A stretch of 64,000 nt of DNA from NAT127 sp041655035 (GCA_041655035.1 JBAZCN010000003.1:1-64000), one strand, 5' to 3'. Counted from the first letter of the stretch, positions 28,701 through 38,675 are shown. Program-made: numbers and translations. Notes: generated by a model from the sequence alone, not told the origin.

Positions 28701-29333
28701 ATGGCAGAAAGAAAATCGGCACCCAGCACGCGCATGGAGCAGGCGGCAGCGGTGAGAACCATCGGAGCGCGGATGCGGCAGGCCAGAGAGCTGTGCAACC
28801 TGTCGCAGAGCGCGGCGGCCAAGCGTCTGGGCTACAGCAACAGCTCGAAGCTGTCCAAGGTGGAGGGGGCGACGGACACCAACAGCGTACCGCTGTGGCT
28901 CATCACGAGGGCCGCCAAGGTGTACGACGTGTCCGTGGATTTTCTTTTCGGCGTGAACGATGACTGGGAAACCGGCGCGCGCATGACGCAAGAGCGCGAG
29001 GTTTCCGCCTGGTTGTGGGAGGCGATGGAAAAAGCGCGGCTGCGTGACGTGGCGACTCTGAAAAAATTACACGACAAGCTCGAAGCCATGGGGGAGTCCA
29101 CCGCGATGATGCTGGAAACCACGGGCGATGCTTCGGCGGCGCTGGCCCGGTTCATTGAACTGAACCCAGGATTCGAGGACATGCCCGGCGGCGCGCGGCT
29201 GATGAGTTCCGTCGGGCGGGCGAACGGCGCGGCAAAGGGGGTGAAGGTCAAGCTGGAGCGGTTCAGGATGGAATGCAAGATGGCCGCAAGCGATACCCTA
29301 CAGCAAAGCCTGCCCCTGTGGGATGAGGATTGA
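28701..29333 (+). CDS. XRE-family regulator
   Basis: 210 residues. HTH at residues about 20-75 (MRQARELCNLSQSAAAKRLG, YSNSSKLSKVEG), with the helix-turn-helix followed by a dimerisation-like helical C-terminus. It precedes the terminase genes, so it may time late transcription. AGGATTTAGGA precedes ATG 28701. Confidence 0.75.
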   Translation: MAERKSAPSTRMEQAAAVRTIGARMRQARELCNLSQSAAAKRLGYSNSSKLSKVEGATDTNSVPLWLITRAAKVYDVSVDFLFGVNDDWETGARMTQEREVSAWLWEAMEKARLRDVATLKKLHDKLEAMGESTAMMLETTGDASAALARFIELNPGFEDMPGGARLMSSVGRANGAAKGVKVKLERFRMECKMAASDTLQQSLPLWDED

Positions 29334-29337
29334 TTGT

Positions 29338-30561
29338 ATGGCAGCAAAACCAAAGCTGACGCCCGAAGAGTGGGCGAAGGCGCGAAAGCACTGGGAGAAC
29401 GATTCACGCGACGGATACGCATGGCTGATTGCCGAGCTGGAGCTTCCCGTTTCGGGGCCAGCCGTGCGCAAGACGGCGTTGCGTGATGGATGGACGAAGG
29501 CGGAAGGGGCGGTAGCGGCAGAGAAGCCAGAGGCACCAGCCAAGGTAGAGGCCAAGCCAGCCACCAAGAGGGCGGCAGCAAAGAAGGTAGCAGCGAAGAA
29601 GGCTGCCGCCAGGGGCACCAGCACCCAGAGAGCCGCCAAGCAAGCAAGCAAGGTTTCCAAGGTTTCCGAGAACCATAAGGTTTCCGAAACCATGAGCAAG
29701 GCGAAAACCATAGAAACCTTGCCCACGACAACTTTGGACTCTCTGGAGGAAGACCCCGACCAGTTTGGGGTGCTGGAAGACCTGACCGATATGCAGGAAG
29801 TTTTCGTCAGGGAATACATGGTGGACTGGAATGGCACCAAGGCCGCAATCAGGGCAGGGTACAGCCCGAAGAGCGCATCAGAGATTGCTTACCAGCTCCT
29901 ACAAAAAACTCCAGTCAGGGATGCGATACAGGCGCTGGCGTCAGTGCGCGCCCGCCGTCTTGGCATAGACGCGGACGGGGTGATGATGATGTGGGCGGCC
30001 ATCATCGAGCTGGACGCCAACGAGCTTTCGCAACTGCGCCGGGTGTGCTGCCCGTACTGCCATGGAGAGAACCATGAGCGCCAGTACACGCCGTCTGGAT
30101 TGGAGGGTGCAAGGCTGAAGCATGAGCGGGAGCGTCAGCGCCGCCTGAAGGCTGACCAGAACGATGACATTGGCGACTTCCCGGAATATGAAGGGGAGTG
30201 GTACGACAAGCGCCTGCCGCCAGCCGAGGATTGCCCGGAGTGCCACGGCGATGGAGTGGAAGAGGTCTGGTTTGCGGATACGCGCCACCTGTCGCCTGCT
30301 GCCCGTCTGGCGTACTCCGGCGTGAAGGTGGGCCGTGACGGCATTGAGGTGCTGACCATGAGCAAGGAGAAGGCAGCGGACAACCTTGCCCGCGCGCTGG
30401 GGTTGTTCAAAGACAAGGAGGCTGATGTCAACATCAACATGGTTGCCAGTGAAGACCTGTACCGCGTGTTCGATGAGAAGATGCAGGCTGCCCGCGAGCG
30501 CCAGGCGCGAATCATGGAAGAGCGCGGCATGCTTAATGATGGCCGGGGAGGGGGCGAGTAG
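29338..30561 (+). CDS. terS: Terminase small subunit
   Basis: 407 residues, longer than usual. N-terminal HTH-like (TPEEWAKARKHWENDSRDGY), then a Lys/Ala/Pro-rich histone-H1-like segment (about 60-120; KRAAAKKVAAKKAAARG), then the TerS core LTDMQEVFVREYMVDWNGTK, AAIRAGYSPKSASEIAYQLL, and a zinc-ribbon-like pair (CCPYCHGENH, CPECHGDG). It recognises phage DNA for packaging. ATG 29338 is chosen (MAAKPKL). Confidence 0.88.
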   Translation: MAAKPKLTPEEWAKARKHWENDSRDGYAWLIAELELPVSGPAVRKTALRDGWTKAEGAVAAEKPEAPAKVEAKPATKRAAAKKVAAKKAAARGTSTQRAAKQASKVSKVSENHKVSETMSKAKTIETLPTTTLDSLEEDPDQFGVLEDLTDMQEVFVREYMVDWNGTKAAIRAGYSPKSASEIAYQLLQKTPVRDAIQALASVRARRLGIDADGVMMMWAAIIELDANELSQLRRVCCPYCHGENHERQYTPSGLEGARLKHERERQRRLKADQNDDIGDFPEYEGEWYDKRLPPAEDCPECHGDGVEEVWFADTRHLSPAARLAYSGVKVGRDGIEVLTMSKEKAADNLARALGLFKDKEADVNINMVASEDLYRVFDEKMQAARERQARIMEERGMLNDGRGGGE

Positions 30562-30563
30562 GA

Positions 30564-32141
30564 ATGGCCCGCCGTAGAAAAAACCGGAACCTGCTTGAAG
30601 ATCCCCGCTACGGTGATTTCGTGGAGCGTTACCACGCCGACCCGCTGCGCTTTGCCGTTGAGGTGACGGGGTTCCTGCCGAGCGAAGACCAGGAAGCGCT
30701 GTTCCAGGGAATCACCGAGCCGAACGCCAAGGTGTCCGTGGTGTCCGGCACCGGCACCGGCAAGACGGCGGCGTTCGCCCGGATTGCCCTGTGGCACCTG
30801 CTGTGCTTCCCGCTGGCCTTCTATGAGGGCAAGGTGGAGATCGGCAGCAACACGTACATCGGTGCGCCGTTCATCCAGCAGGTGGCTGATGGCATTTGGA
30901 AGGAAATGCAGGACGCCAGGGTGGCTATCGGCAACGGGCCGCATGCCTGGATACTGGATTTCTTCACCATCACGAAGACTCGCGTCCACGTCAACGGGTA
31001 CGCCGATCAGTGGTTTGTGACCCAGATCGCAATGAAGAAGGGCGAGGCCATCGGGGTAGCAGGTAAGCACCGCTACTGGCAGCTCATCATCATTGACGAA
31101 GCCGCCGGTGTCGGCGATGACCACTTCGACGTTATCGACGGCACCCAGACCCAGCCGGGCAACCGGACGCTGATGGCGTCGCAGGGCGCCCGGAGCGCTG
31201 GGCGGTTTTACGACTCGCACCACACGTTGAGCATAAAGAACGGCGGGAGCTGGCTGCCGCTGCGCTTCAGCTCCGAGCGGTCGCCGTTCGTGACGACAAA
31301 GTGGCTGCTTGACCGGGCGAACGAGTCCGGTGGGCGTAATTCGGTCGAATACCAGATACGGGTTCTGGGCCTGTTCGCGCAGAGCAGCAGTAACGTCCTG
31401 CTGACCCGCGCCGACATCGAGGAAGGGTTCAAGCCGCGCAAGATCATCCAAGACGATGAGCCGTTCGGCCTGGTGGTGCTGTCTGACGTGGCCCTGGGCG
31501 AGTACCGCGACGACTCGGTGGCGATTGTCGCCAAAGTAATTGGTGATGCCGACCACGGCCCGGACGCCCGGCGCGTGGAGTTCATCGAGATACCGATTTG
31601 CTCCAACGACAAGAACGAAATCGACTTGGCCGGGGATCTGGTCAACCTGGTGGGCAAGCTATCGAACGCCACTCTGTACGTGGATGCCGGGGGCGTGGGC
31701 GCGACCGTCTGCAAGCTGATCGAGCGTTCCGGCGCGACGGTGACGCGGGTGAACTGGGGTGCGCCGTGTTTCAAGAACGAATACAAGCAGCGGTTCTACA
31801 ACCTGCGGGCCTGCGCCATGGTGCGGTTCCGCGATGCCATACGCCAGGGGCGCGTAGTGCTCCCGCAGGGGCTTCCCAAGAAGTTGGTCGAGAAGATCAT
31901 CGACCAGGGTTCCCGGCTGCCGTACTACTTCAGTGAGGCGGGCGGCCTGCGCTATGTGATGCAGAGCAAGGAAGACATGCGCAAGGCTGGCATCAAGTCG
32001 CCCGACTTGATTGACGCCATGAGTTTCGTGTTCCTGGAGGGCGCGACCTACATGGTGGCCGGTGGGGCCGCCAGCGAGGCCACCAACCTGACAGAAGCGG
32101 TGCTGGACAAGGCCGAGGATATGTTCGCTGATGTCGAGTAA
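30564..32141 (+). CDS. terL: Terminase large subunit
   Basis: 525 residues. ATPase: Walker A SGTGTGKT (residues 61-68), Walker B LIIIDEAAG; the nuclease half includes VVLSDVALGEYRDDS and LYVDAGGVGATVCKLIERSG. It is the packaging motor that cuts and translocates DNA. It begins two bases after terS. Confidence 0.95.
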   Translation: MARRRKNRNLLEDPRYGDFVERYHADPLRFAVEVTGFLPSEDQEALFQGITEPNAKVSVVSGTGTGKTAAFARIALWHLLCFPLAFYEGKVEIGSNTYIGAPFIQQVADGIWKEMQDARVAIGNGPHAWILDFFTITKTRVHVNGYADQWFVTQIAMKKGEAIGVAGKHRYWQLIIIDEAAGVGDDHFDVIDGTQTQPGNRTLMASQGARSAGRFYDSHHTLSIKNGGSWLPLRFSSERSPFVTTKWLLDRANESGGRNSVEYQIRVLGLFAQSSSNVLLTRADIEEGFKPRKIIQDDEPFGLVVLSDVALGEYRDDSVAIVAKVIGDADHGPDARRVEFIEIPICSNDKNEIDLAGDLVNLVGKLSNATLYVDAGGVGATVCKLIERSGATVTRVNWGAPCFKNEYKQRFYNLRACAMVRFRDAIRQGRVVLPQGLPKKLVEKIIDQGSRLPYYFSEAGGLRYVMQSKEDMRKAGIKSPDLIDAMSFVFLEGATYMVAGGAASEATNLTEAVLDKAEDMFADVE

Positions 32142-32207
32142 TGGAAAACGGGGCGCTTTTGCATGCTGTCGCGCGCATACCATCCTTTCATCAAGGAGGT
32201 TTCCACC

Positions 32208-33035
32208 ATGCAAACCAAGGTAATCACCTACAACCTGAAAGAACGCGGTCGCCAGTTTCGCGGCAAAGAGCGCCATTTCAACATCCGCGCCATTTGTGAC
32301 GCCATCAATAGCCCGGCCTGCCAGGAACGAGTCAAGAACCGCGACATGCTGGGCTACTACGGACACTGGCCGCGCATCAAGTTCGGCATGAACCCGGCAG
32401 AGGGCGGCATGGATGGTGGCCGCCCGTCGCTGGTCGAGCCTGCGCTTGTCACGACGCTGCTGCGCGCGCACCCGGACGGCACGATTGAGCATCAGGCAGA
32501 GTTCCTGAACAACGACCCCGGCCAGGTGGCGGCAAAGCTCTACACCAGCCGCGCGGGCGGTTTCAGCTCCGCTATCGACCAGCACCGCCCGGAGTTCTTT
32601 GGATTCGACTACGTGCTGGAGCCGAATTACAGCACCAACCGGGGCTACACGCTGGACGATGTGAACGGCATGACGCTGGATGACATTGAGGCGGCTATCT
32701 ACGATGAGCAGATGCGCGGCGTTATGCGGCTGCTGGACTCTGCCAATACGGCCCGTGAGCAGGCGAACGAGGTTATTGAGCGCCTGCGAGCAGAGAACGA
32801 GCAGTTGCTTTCCATGGTGGCGGCCAGCGGCAAAGATCCATTGGCGGCCCTGGATTCCGTCGCCATTGCCCCGATAGCGGTGTCTGCCGACCCGGTTGAG
32901 CGCATGAAGCGCGACGCTGCCGCGTTCCATGGCGCTGATGCGCTGCCCGAGTTTATCGAGCCGCGCGGGCCGGAGAAAGACCCGACCGACCAACCGCTTT
33001 ATGGCCGCCTCCTGGGCCAGTTCATGCGCCGGTAA
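32208..33035 (+). CDS. Probable head-assembly protein
   Basis: 275 residues from ATG 32208 (GGAGGT seven bases upstream). Seen: GYYGHWPRIKFGMNPAEGG, LVTTLLRAHPDGTIEHQAEF, and a helical C-terminal half (AREQANEVIERLRAENEQLL). The sequence lies after terL, where a prohead protease or scaffold often is, and the helical tail fits a scaffold. No catalytic motif is certain. Confidence 0.5.
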   Translation: MQTKVITYNLKERGRQFRGKERHFNIRAICDAINSPACQERVKNRDMLGYYGHWPRIKFGMNPAEGGMDGGRPSLVEPALVTTLLRAHPDGTIEHQAEFLNNDPGQVAAKLYTSRAGGFSSAIDQHRPEFFGFDYVLEPNYSTNRGYTLDDVNGMTLDDIEAAIYDEQMRGVMRLLDSANTAREQANEVIERLRAENEQLLSMVAASGKDPLAALDSVAIAPIAVSADPVERMKRDAAAFHGADALPEFIEPRGPEKDPTDQPLYGRLLGQFMRR

Positions 33036-33041
33036 TCACAC

Positions 33042-33815
33042 ATGCTAGAACCAGTCAAAGTTGCATTCGGCGGATATTTGAGCCGCTACTTCGATTCCGT
33101 CGTGCCTACCACGAAGCCCCTGGAGGGGTTTGTGGCGCGTCCGCTTTCCAAGGCCATCGCCTGGGCGCCGTCGCGCATGGTAGATGCGGCTGAAGACATG
33201 TTGGCGCTGTGGATGCGTACCGACATGGAGAATGCCCCCACCACGCCACCAGAGCTGCCCGCCATTATCGTGGCGATGGCGAAGGACTACACGCCCACGG
33301 GCCGGGACTACACCCGCCAGGTGGCCGACCGGCAGATGGTGATGATTCCGGGCGACGACAAGGAGCGACTGTTCGGCTTGCGGGCCTTGGCCGGTGATGT
33401 GCGGGTGCAGATCGTGATATTCGCTACGGATGAGCCGTCGGCCCGGTCGCTGGCCGCTCAATTCCTGCTGTTCCTGGATGAAACCGGCAGCCGCCGGTTT
33501 GAGGCGTCCTATCGGTTCGCTGGCATAGATACGGCCTGGCCGGTGCAGATTGAATCGCCGGACGTTCCAGCCATGTCCATTGCCACCGGCTCCAAGAATC
33601 TGACTGTGCTTGCCATGGACATCACGCTGCGGGCGGAAATCCCGCTGTTCGATGCGCCCAAGGATGGCGAGCCGAATGACGGCAAGGGCGTTCCTGGCAC
33701 GGATGACCCGGCAGGCTACCCGCTGGTGCAGTCCGTGAGCGTAGACAGCATGGACGGGAACGCCATGACGATTCGTAGCTACGAGGTATCGACCGGCGAA
33801 GGGGGCGAGCCGTGA
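33042..33815 (+). CDS. Phage structural protein, hypothetical
   Basis: 257 residues; mixed alpha/beta, with VAFGGYLSRYFDSVVPTTKP at the start and an acidic Gly-rich tail (DAPKDGEPNDGKGVPGTDD). In the head/connector part of the operon. The middle (LPAIIVAMAKDYTPTGRDYT) is not a known motif to me. Confidence 0.6.
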   Translation: MLEPVKVAFGGYLSRYFDSVVPTTKPLEGFVARPLSKAIAWAPSRMVDAAEDMLALWMRTDMENAPTTPPELPAIIVAMAKDYTPTGRDYTRQVADRQMVMIPGDDKERLFGLRALAGDVRVQIVIFATDEPSARSLAAQFLLFLDETGSRRFEASYRFAGIDTAWPVQIESPDVPAMSIATGSKNLTVLAMDITLRAEIPLFDAPKDGEPNDGKGVPGTDDPAGYPLVQSVSVDSMDGNAMTIRSYEVSTGEGGEP

Positions 33816-34300
33816 TTCAGTTCCAGGCGACGATCACCGGCTACGGCGGGCGGCCTTGCTCCCTGTTCTCCGCGTATGACCCTGCTGCCCGCGTCCTGGT
33901 GGTGAGCGCGGAAGCGGCCTACCGTGCCGAGCGCCGGGAAGGCTGCATCGTGCTGACCAATGACCAGGACATAGCCCGCGACGGCCTTTTCACGAACGAC
34001 AGCCTGATGGACGCCATTGAGGCGTTCTATTCGCTGAAGGCGGGTATTGCGTCCGACGGCAAGAGCGCCCGCCTTGTGTTCGGCAACCGGGCCGCACGGG
34101 CGAACCCGGAGCAGTCCATCGAGCGGGACAGCATCGACACCAATGGCCCCAAATACCGAGTCAACCCGGAAATCACCTGCGGGCAGATCGCGGCGCTGGC
34201 GACGTGCCTGCATGCCGCCCGATCAGACACCGTAGAGCGCACCGTCAAGCTGGCAGAGTCGTTCCGCGACCTGCTGGGCGGCGGGATCATGACCATTTGA
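33812..34300 (+). CDS. Phage structural protein, hypothetical
   Basis: 162 residues from GTG 33812, overlapping the stop before it. ITGYGGRPCSLFSAYDPAAR and CGQIAALATCLHAARS are distinct, but no domain is recognised. Likely head-tail connector or completion protein from its place. Confidence 0.6.
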   Translation: MIQFQATITGYGGRPCSLFSAYDPAARVLVVSAEAAYRAERREGCIVLTNDQDIARDGLFTNDSLMDAIEAFYSLKAGIASDGKSARLVFGNRAARANPEQSIERDSIDTNGPKYRVNPEITCGQIAALATCLHAARSDTVERTVKLAESFRDLLGGGIMTI

Positions 34301-34311
34301 AAGGGGTCGTC

Positions 34312-34650
34312 ATGCTTGATCGAGACACCCGCGCCGCCAAGAGCTTTTACCGCGAGGTGCGTAAGTTCGCGGAAAGCGTCAAGTCGTGGGATGCCACGGC
34401 GGTATGGTACGAAACGAAGCCCGATGAAGCGCATGACCTGACGCTGGTTTCCCAGCGCGTGTACGGGCGTCGTGATGAGGTTCTGGCCGTTATGGCTGCT
34501 GCTGGCCTGGATACACCGTACCAGCCGCTCCCCCAGAAGCGTATAGCGTTGCCCAGCGACGGGCTGCTGATGAGCATCAAACGGCGCACGGGCTTTGAGT
34601 CAGTCGCGCAGTACCGCCGAGACTTCGCGCCAACCTGGATGGAGCCGTAG
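34312..34650 (+). CDS. Possible tail protein X (LysM-like)
   Basis: 112 residues. The segment LTLVSQRVYGRRDEVLAVMA, then AGLDTPYQPLPQKRIALPSD, has the spacing of tail protein X / LysM-like domains that join baseplate parts. ATG 34312 has AAAGGGG upstream. The similarity is modest. Confidence 0.45.
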   Translation: MLDRDTRAAKSFYREVRKFAESVKSWDATAVWYETKPDEAHDLTLVSQRVYGRRDEVLAVMAAAGLDTPYQPLPQKRIALPSDGLLMSIKRRTGFESVAQYRRDFAPTWMEP

Positions 34651-34652
34651 CC

Positions 34653-35732
34653 ATGGATAACTGGCTTGGCAAAGTCCGGGGGCATGTCGGAGAGCAGAAA
34701 GGGCGGTTTGAGACTGACCGGCGCGAGCGTGAGGCCGCTGGTCGCGCGCCCGCTGACAAGAACATCATCCTGACCGAGCGCGAGGTACAGGGCGAATGGG
34801 ATGCCGGTCGCGTTCTGTTTACGACCCTGGGCGGGCAGGCCAGACCGATTACCGCCGATGACCTGGCCGCGTTCCGCCAGAATATGCGGCAGGCGGAAAG
34901 GCGGTTCAAGGGCGGAAAGGGCATCACCGCGCGCCAGGTTATCGACCTGGCATCTTCTACGCCGCTGCGCTACGTGTCGCCCGGCCAGCCATCCAGTGAC
35001 ATCGACAAGGCCCGCCGCGAAATCACCATGGCCGCGCCGGTGTCCGCGCTGAACGGCACAATTCGGTTCATGACCAACGCGGGGCCGGACTCCAAGGTGA
35101 GCCGTCACCATGTCGTGGTCAACCTGCACGAATTTGAGGGGGCGGCGGCCCAATTGGCTGCCGCATCCCGGAAGGACGGAAAGACGCCAAAGCAGGTGGC
35201 AGGCTGGCTTCGCAAGCAGAAGCTGTCATTCGACTGTGATTGCGAGCGCCACCGCTATTTCTTCCGGTACGTCGCCACCATCGGCGGGTTCGCCGCCGGG
35301 CGCAAGGAAACCGGCTACCCGAAGATCCGCAACCCGCGACTGATGGGCGTAGCCTGCAAGCACGTCCTGCGCGTCATGACCGAGCTGGAGTCATCCACGG
35401 CAGTCCTGCGGTTCCTGGAAAAGCACCTTGCCAGCGTGTCCGAGTACAAGGCGCGCACCCAGCTCACGCAGATGGAGGCGGAAGACGCACTGAAGGCCAG
35501 GACGCCCGCGCGCATCAAAACCAGTGAGCAGCGGGCAGCCGAGGCCGCCCGTGTGCGAGAAAAGCGGGCGCTGGCGCGTTCAGCGAAGCAGGCTTCGGCC
35601 AAGCGTCCAAGCAGACCCGCTCCAGCTACACGCCGATCAACGAAGAGTGCAGCCGCCACACTGGGCAGCCAGTACGGCATGACGCCCGACCAGGTGCTGG
35701 CGCTGCTGGCTCAACACGCCAAGAAAGGATAA
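34653..35732 (+). CDS. Hypothetical protein with SWIM zinc-finger pattern
   Basis: 359 residues. Residues about 190-245 carry FDCDCERHRYFF ... GVACKHVLRVM, i.e. CxC...CxH, which is the SWIM zinc-finger spacing. The C-terminal third is Lys/Arg/Ala-rich (KRALARSAKQASAKRPSRPA) and could bind DNA. It lies between small structural genes and the capsid, so a virion or packaging role is likely. No close family is recognised. Confidence 0.6.
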   Translation: MDNWLGKVRGHVGEQKGRFETDRREREAAGRAPADKNIILTEREVQGEWDAGRVLFTTLGGQARPITADDLAAFRQNMRQAERRFKGGKGITARQVIDLASSTPLRYVSPGQPSSDIDKARREITMAAPVSALNGTIRFMTNAGPDSKVSRHHVVVNLHEFEGAAAQLAAASRKDGKTPKQVAGWLRKQKLSFDCDCERHRYFFRYVATIGGFAAGRKETGYPKIRNPRLMGVACKHVLRVMTELESSTAVLRFLEKHLASVSEYKARTQLTQMEAEDALKARTPARIKTSEQRAAEAARVREKRALARSAKQASAKRPSRPAPATRRSTKSAAATLGSQYGMTPDQVLALLAQHAKKG

Positions 35733-35735
35733 GCC

Positions 35736-36317
35736 ATGCTGACCAATGTGCCGACCGCCATCAACCGGATGGCGCGCAATGTGGTGATGAATCACCCAAA
35801 TTCGTTCAACTGCCAGGTGTTCCGCAAGGGCGTCACGCGCACCGCGCCGGACACCATGGGCGGCGCTCCGACCATGGGTGGCCTGGGCGTCCTGGATTCG
35901 ATGGACGAAGAGAAGTACGAATACCAGTTCCTGGGCAATGGCTACGCGCTGCCCGCCGAGGGCTTTTCTCCGGCCCCCATGACCAAGCGGGGCGACGCGA
36001 ACATCGGCGCGAACGATGAGTTCCTGTTCATGGTTGAGCCTGAACACCCGTCCGGCCATGAAGAGTGGTTCGACCTTCGCAGCCATGACGTGGTTTACCT
36101 GCTGCTGGGCCTGGAAGCGTCCGCCCCCATGCTGGCGTTCGAGGTGGTGGCCATTGAAACCACGTCCAACATCCCGCCATACACGACTCGCTATGTCATG
36201 AACCGGCGTGACGACCTGCATATACCCGCTGGCGCGCTGGTCGATGAGGATGATTCTGGCGACCCAGAGACGCCGACGCCTGGTGATGATGATGTGCCGC
36301 CGGAGGGCGGGGGCTAA
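35736..36317 (+). CDS. Hypothetical structural protein before capsid
   Basis: 193 residues, with MARNVVMNHPNSFNCQVFRK, SMDEEKYEYQFLGNGYALPA and a strongly acidic Pro/Gly-rich tail. The tail resembles those of capsid decoration or completion proteins. A 105-bp gap with an inverted repeat (CAGTC ... GACTG around 36370-36400) separates it from the capsid gene. Confidence 0.6.
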   Translation: MLTNVPTAINRMARNVVMNHPNSFNCQVFRKGVTRTAPDTMGGAPTMGGLGVLDSMDEEKYEYQFLGNGYALPAEGFSPAPMTKRGDANIGANDEFLFMVEPEHPSGHEEWFDLRSHDVVYLLLGLEASAPMLAFEVVAIETTSNIPPYTTRYVMNRRDDLHIPAGALVDEDDSGDPETPTPGDDDVPPEGGG

Positions 36318-36422
36318 AACCCGGAAAACAGCCCGTTTAGGGTGCGCCGTGGGCCTTGAGAATGTTCGTCAGTCGGTATTAACCGGCGTCCGTGACTGAA
36401 CTTTCCGAAAGGACACGAAAAC

Positions 36423-38090
36423 ATGACCAAGCGCACCCGCCAGGATTACTTCAAGCGCGAGACTGCCGAAGTAGCCCATTTTGTAGACAGCCTGAAGGAC
36501 AACGCCATCAAGGGCGGCACCTTCGATTCCGCAGCCGCAGCCGATTTCATCGTGACGGCCACCAACCAATCAGCGGGCGTGAAAGTGCCCGAGAAGCTTC
36601 AGCATGTGCTGGATGAGGCGGGCGATGAAGATTCCTCCCTCATTACCCGCGCCATTCTGGATGGCGTGGACGTGTATGAAGCGCAGCACGGCTGCCAAGC
36701 CCCTGCTGACGTGATTGAGCTGGCTTTGCACACCGCATACGCCACCACCGAACACGCCCGCAAGAAGTTCTCCCTGGATTCGGCGAACTCGACCCACCAC
36801 GACCAGATGTCGCTTCAGCCCAACAGGGCAGTTATCGCCATTCTGGCGGCCATGGGCGAAGCTATTCCGTTCGCGCACTACCTGCCTGCCGACATCGGTT
36901 CCAACGAAGCCAAGCTGGCAATCATGACGCACCATGCTGGCAGCGCATTCGGCTCCTACGGCCAGAACGCACTGCTGGATGGCATTGCTTCTGGTGACAC
37001 CTACATCAGCTCCAGCCGCGTCCATACTTCGACGCCTGACGCTCTCGACGGCGCCGTAACCGGCAAGATCACCAAGATTCAGGCAACCGAGGACACCTGC
37101 AATCCTGCTGGCGGAGACTTGAAACTGCTGCGCGGGCGCACCATCGTTTATGTCGATGGCCGTGTGGCCGCCCGCGAAGTGGATTCGTCCGGCAGCGGCA
37201 ACTCCACCATTTCCGGCATCATCAAGGTTGCTGGTGTGGACTATGCCATCGGCGGCTCGATCAACACCGATACCGGCGCTTACGCATTGACGACCACGCC
37301 GAAGCTGCCCGATACGGTTCCTGTCGTGGTTGAAGGCTTTATCGACTTCGAGCGCGCGCCCGAGCTGACGCCATCTATCATTTCTGCCGTCAATACCTTC
37401 CCGCTGCATGCGAAGCCCTGGCGCGTAACCACGCACCAGACCATCGACAGCCGCACCCAGATGGCGAACGAACTGGGCCTCGACCCGTACAGCGAGAGTG
37501 TGATCGCCATCCAGGCGCAATTTGCCAATGAGCGCCACTACGACGTGCTGCGCAAGGGCCGCCGCCTGGCCGCGATGAACACGCAAACGTTCGACTTCGG
37601 CGACGCCGCCAGCTACAACGACGGTGGTCGTTCCGCTATCTGGGCCGACTTCGCCTACCCGCTGGGCATCGTTTCTCAGAAAATGGCGGAAGACACCATC
37701 AATCATGGTGTAACCCACCTGTACGTCGGCAAGCGTATCGCTGCGCAGTTCCTGGGCCTGCCTTCGACCATCTTCCAGCCGTCCGGCATCGCGCCGCGCC
37801 CTGGCATCTATCGCCTTGGCCGCTTGTTCGGCATGTACGAGGTGTACTACACGCCCAAGGGTCTGAACGAAACCCAAACCACCGCACAAATCCTGTGCGT
37901 GGGCCGCGCTACTGACGTGACGCGCAACCCCGTGGTGCTGGGTGATGCCGTGCCGCCCACCGTAATCCCGCTGGCGGTCAACGCCGACCTTCGTCAAGGC
38001 GCTGGCTTCTACGCCCGCAACTTCACGGCGGTCAACCCTCACGACCCGTCTTCGCGTGGCTTCGCCATGATCGAAGTCACCAACATGTAA
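36423..38090 (+). CDS. Major capsid protein (probable)
   Basis: 555 residues; long, with well-formed segments such as AAMGEAIPFAHYLPADIGSN, LPLHAKPWRVTTHQ-like motifs (FPLHAKPWRVTTHQT) and GRRLAAMNTQTFDFGDAASY. A Ser/Gly-rich Ig-like insertion lies near residues 220-290 (SGSGNSTISG). It is the largest gene between terminase and sheath and has AAAGGAC upstream, fitting the capsid gene. No HK97-type delta domain can be proven by eye. Confidence 0.7.
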   Translation: MTKRTRQDYFKRETAEVAHFVDSLKDNAIKGGTFDSAAAADFIVTATNQSAGVKVPEKLQHVLDEAGDEDSSLITRAILDGVDVYEAQHGCQAPADVIELALHTAYATTEHARKKFSLDSANSTHHDQMSLQPNRAVIAILAAMGEAIPFAHYLPADIGSNEAKLAIMTHHAGSAFGSYGQNALLDGIASGDTYISSSRVHTSTPDALDGAVTGKITKIQATEDTCNPAGGDLKLLRGRTIVYVDGRVAAREVDSSGSGNSTISGIIKVAGVDYAIGGSINTDTGAYALTTTPKLPDTVPVVVEGFIDFERAPELTPSIISAVNTFPLHAKPWRVTTHQTIDSRTQMANELGLDPYSESVIAIQAQFANERHYDVLRKGRRLAAMNTQTFDFGDAASYNDGGRSAIWADFAYPLGIVSQKMAEDTINHGVTHLYVGKRIAAQFLGLPSTIFQPSGIAPRPGIYRLGRLFGMYEVYYTPKGLNETQTTAQILCVGRATDVTRNPVVLGDAVPPTVIPLAVNADLRQGAGFYARNFTAVNPHDPSSRGFAMIEVTNM

Positions 38091-38108
38091 TCAAGGATGG
38101 ATGGAGCC

Positions 38109-38675
38109 ATGACAATTCGTAAAGTCCAATTGGGTGCTCCTTCCCTTACCGGGAAGGACTGCAACGACCTTGTAGCCGAGACGTTCGCTGACGCCAAGTA
38201 TCCGCTCAACGTGCTGGTACAGAACCACATGCCGCGCGACGTGGTGTTTCCCGAGGCGAAAGGTCTTTTCCTGCGCCACGTAGCCAATCCCAAGGAAAGC
38301 AAAGCGTCCGTCGTGATTGACAGCCACGACCTGTTTCAGCGCCTAGCCTCCAGCATTGAGCAGGTGGCCGAGCTGAACGGCTATGAGCTGGCCCTGACCA
38401 TTTCGGAATCGGCCGCAGTTGCAGACCCGGCCAAAACCGCAGCCACCAATGCTGGCGGAACGGAAAGCGCCGCAAAACCGTCTGACGGTCTGAGCGCCGA
38501 GCAGATCAAGGAGCTACTGAAGGAAAAGGGCATCAAGTTCGCATCCAACGCCAAGAAGGATGAGCTTGCTGCGCTGCTGGACGCCGCGCCTGCTGAAACC
38601 GACAACACCGCCGACACCGCCAATGCTGGCGGCACGGAAGGCACTGGCGCAGCCGGTGCTGGTGAGAACGCTTAA
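38109..38675 (+). CDS. SAP/HeH-domain structural protein
   Basis: 188 residues. The N-terminal half is compact (VQLGAPSLTGKDCNDLVAET, KGLFLRHVANPKE); the C-terminal half has a HeH/SAP helix pair (SAEQIKELLKEKGIKFASNA, KKDELAALLDAA) and an Ala/Gly/Glu linker. HeH domains of this kind occur in phage head-tail joining proteins and bind DNA or other virion parts. Position just before the sheath. Confidence 0.65.
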   Translation: MTIRKVQLGAPSLTGKDCNDLVAETFADAKYPLNVLVQNHMPRDVVFPEAKGLFLRHVANPKESKASVVIDSHDLFQRLASSIEQVAELNGYELALTISESAAVADPAKTAATNAGGTESAAKPSDGLSAEQIKELLKEKGIKFASNAKKDELAALLDAAPAETDNTADTANAGGTEGTGAAGAGENA

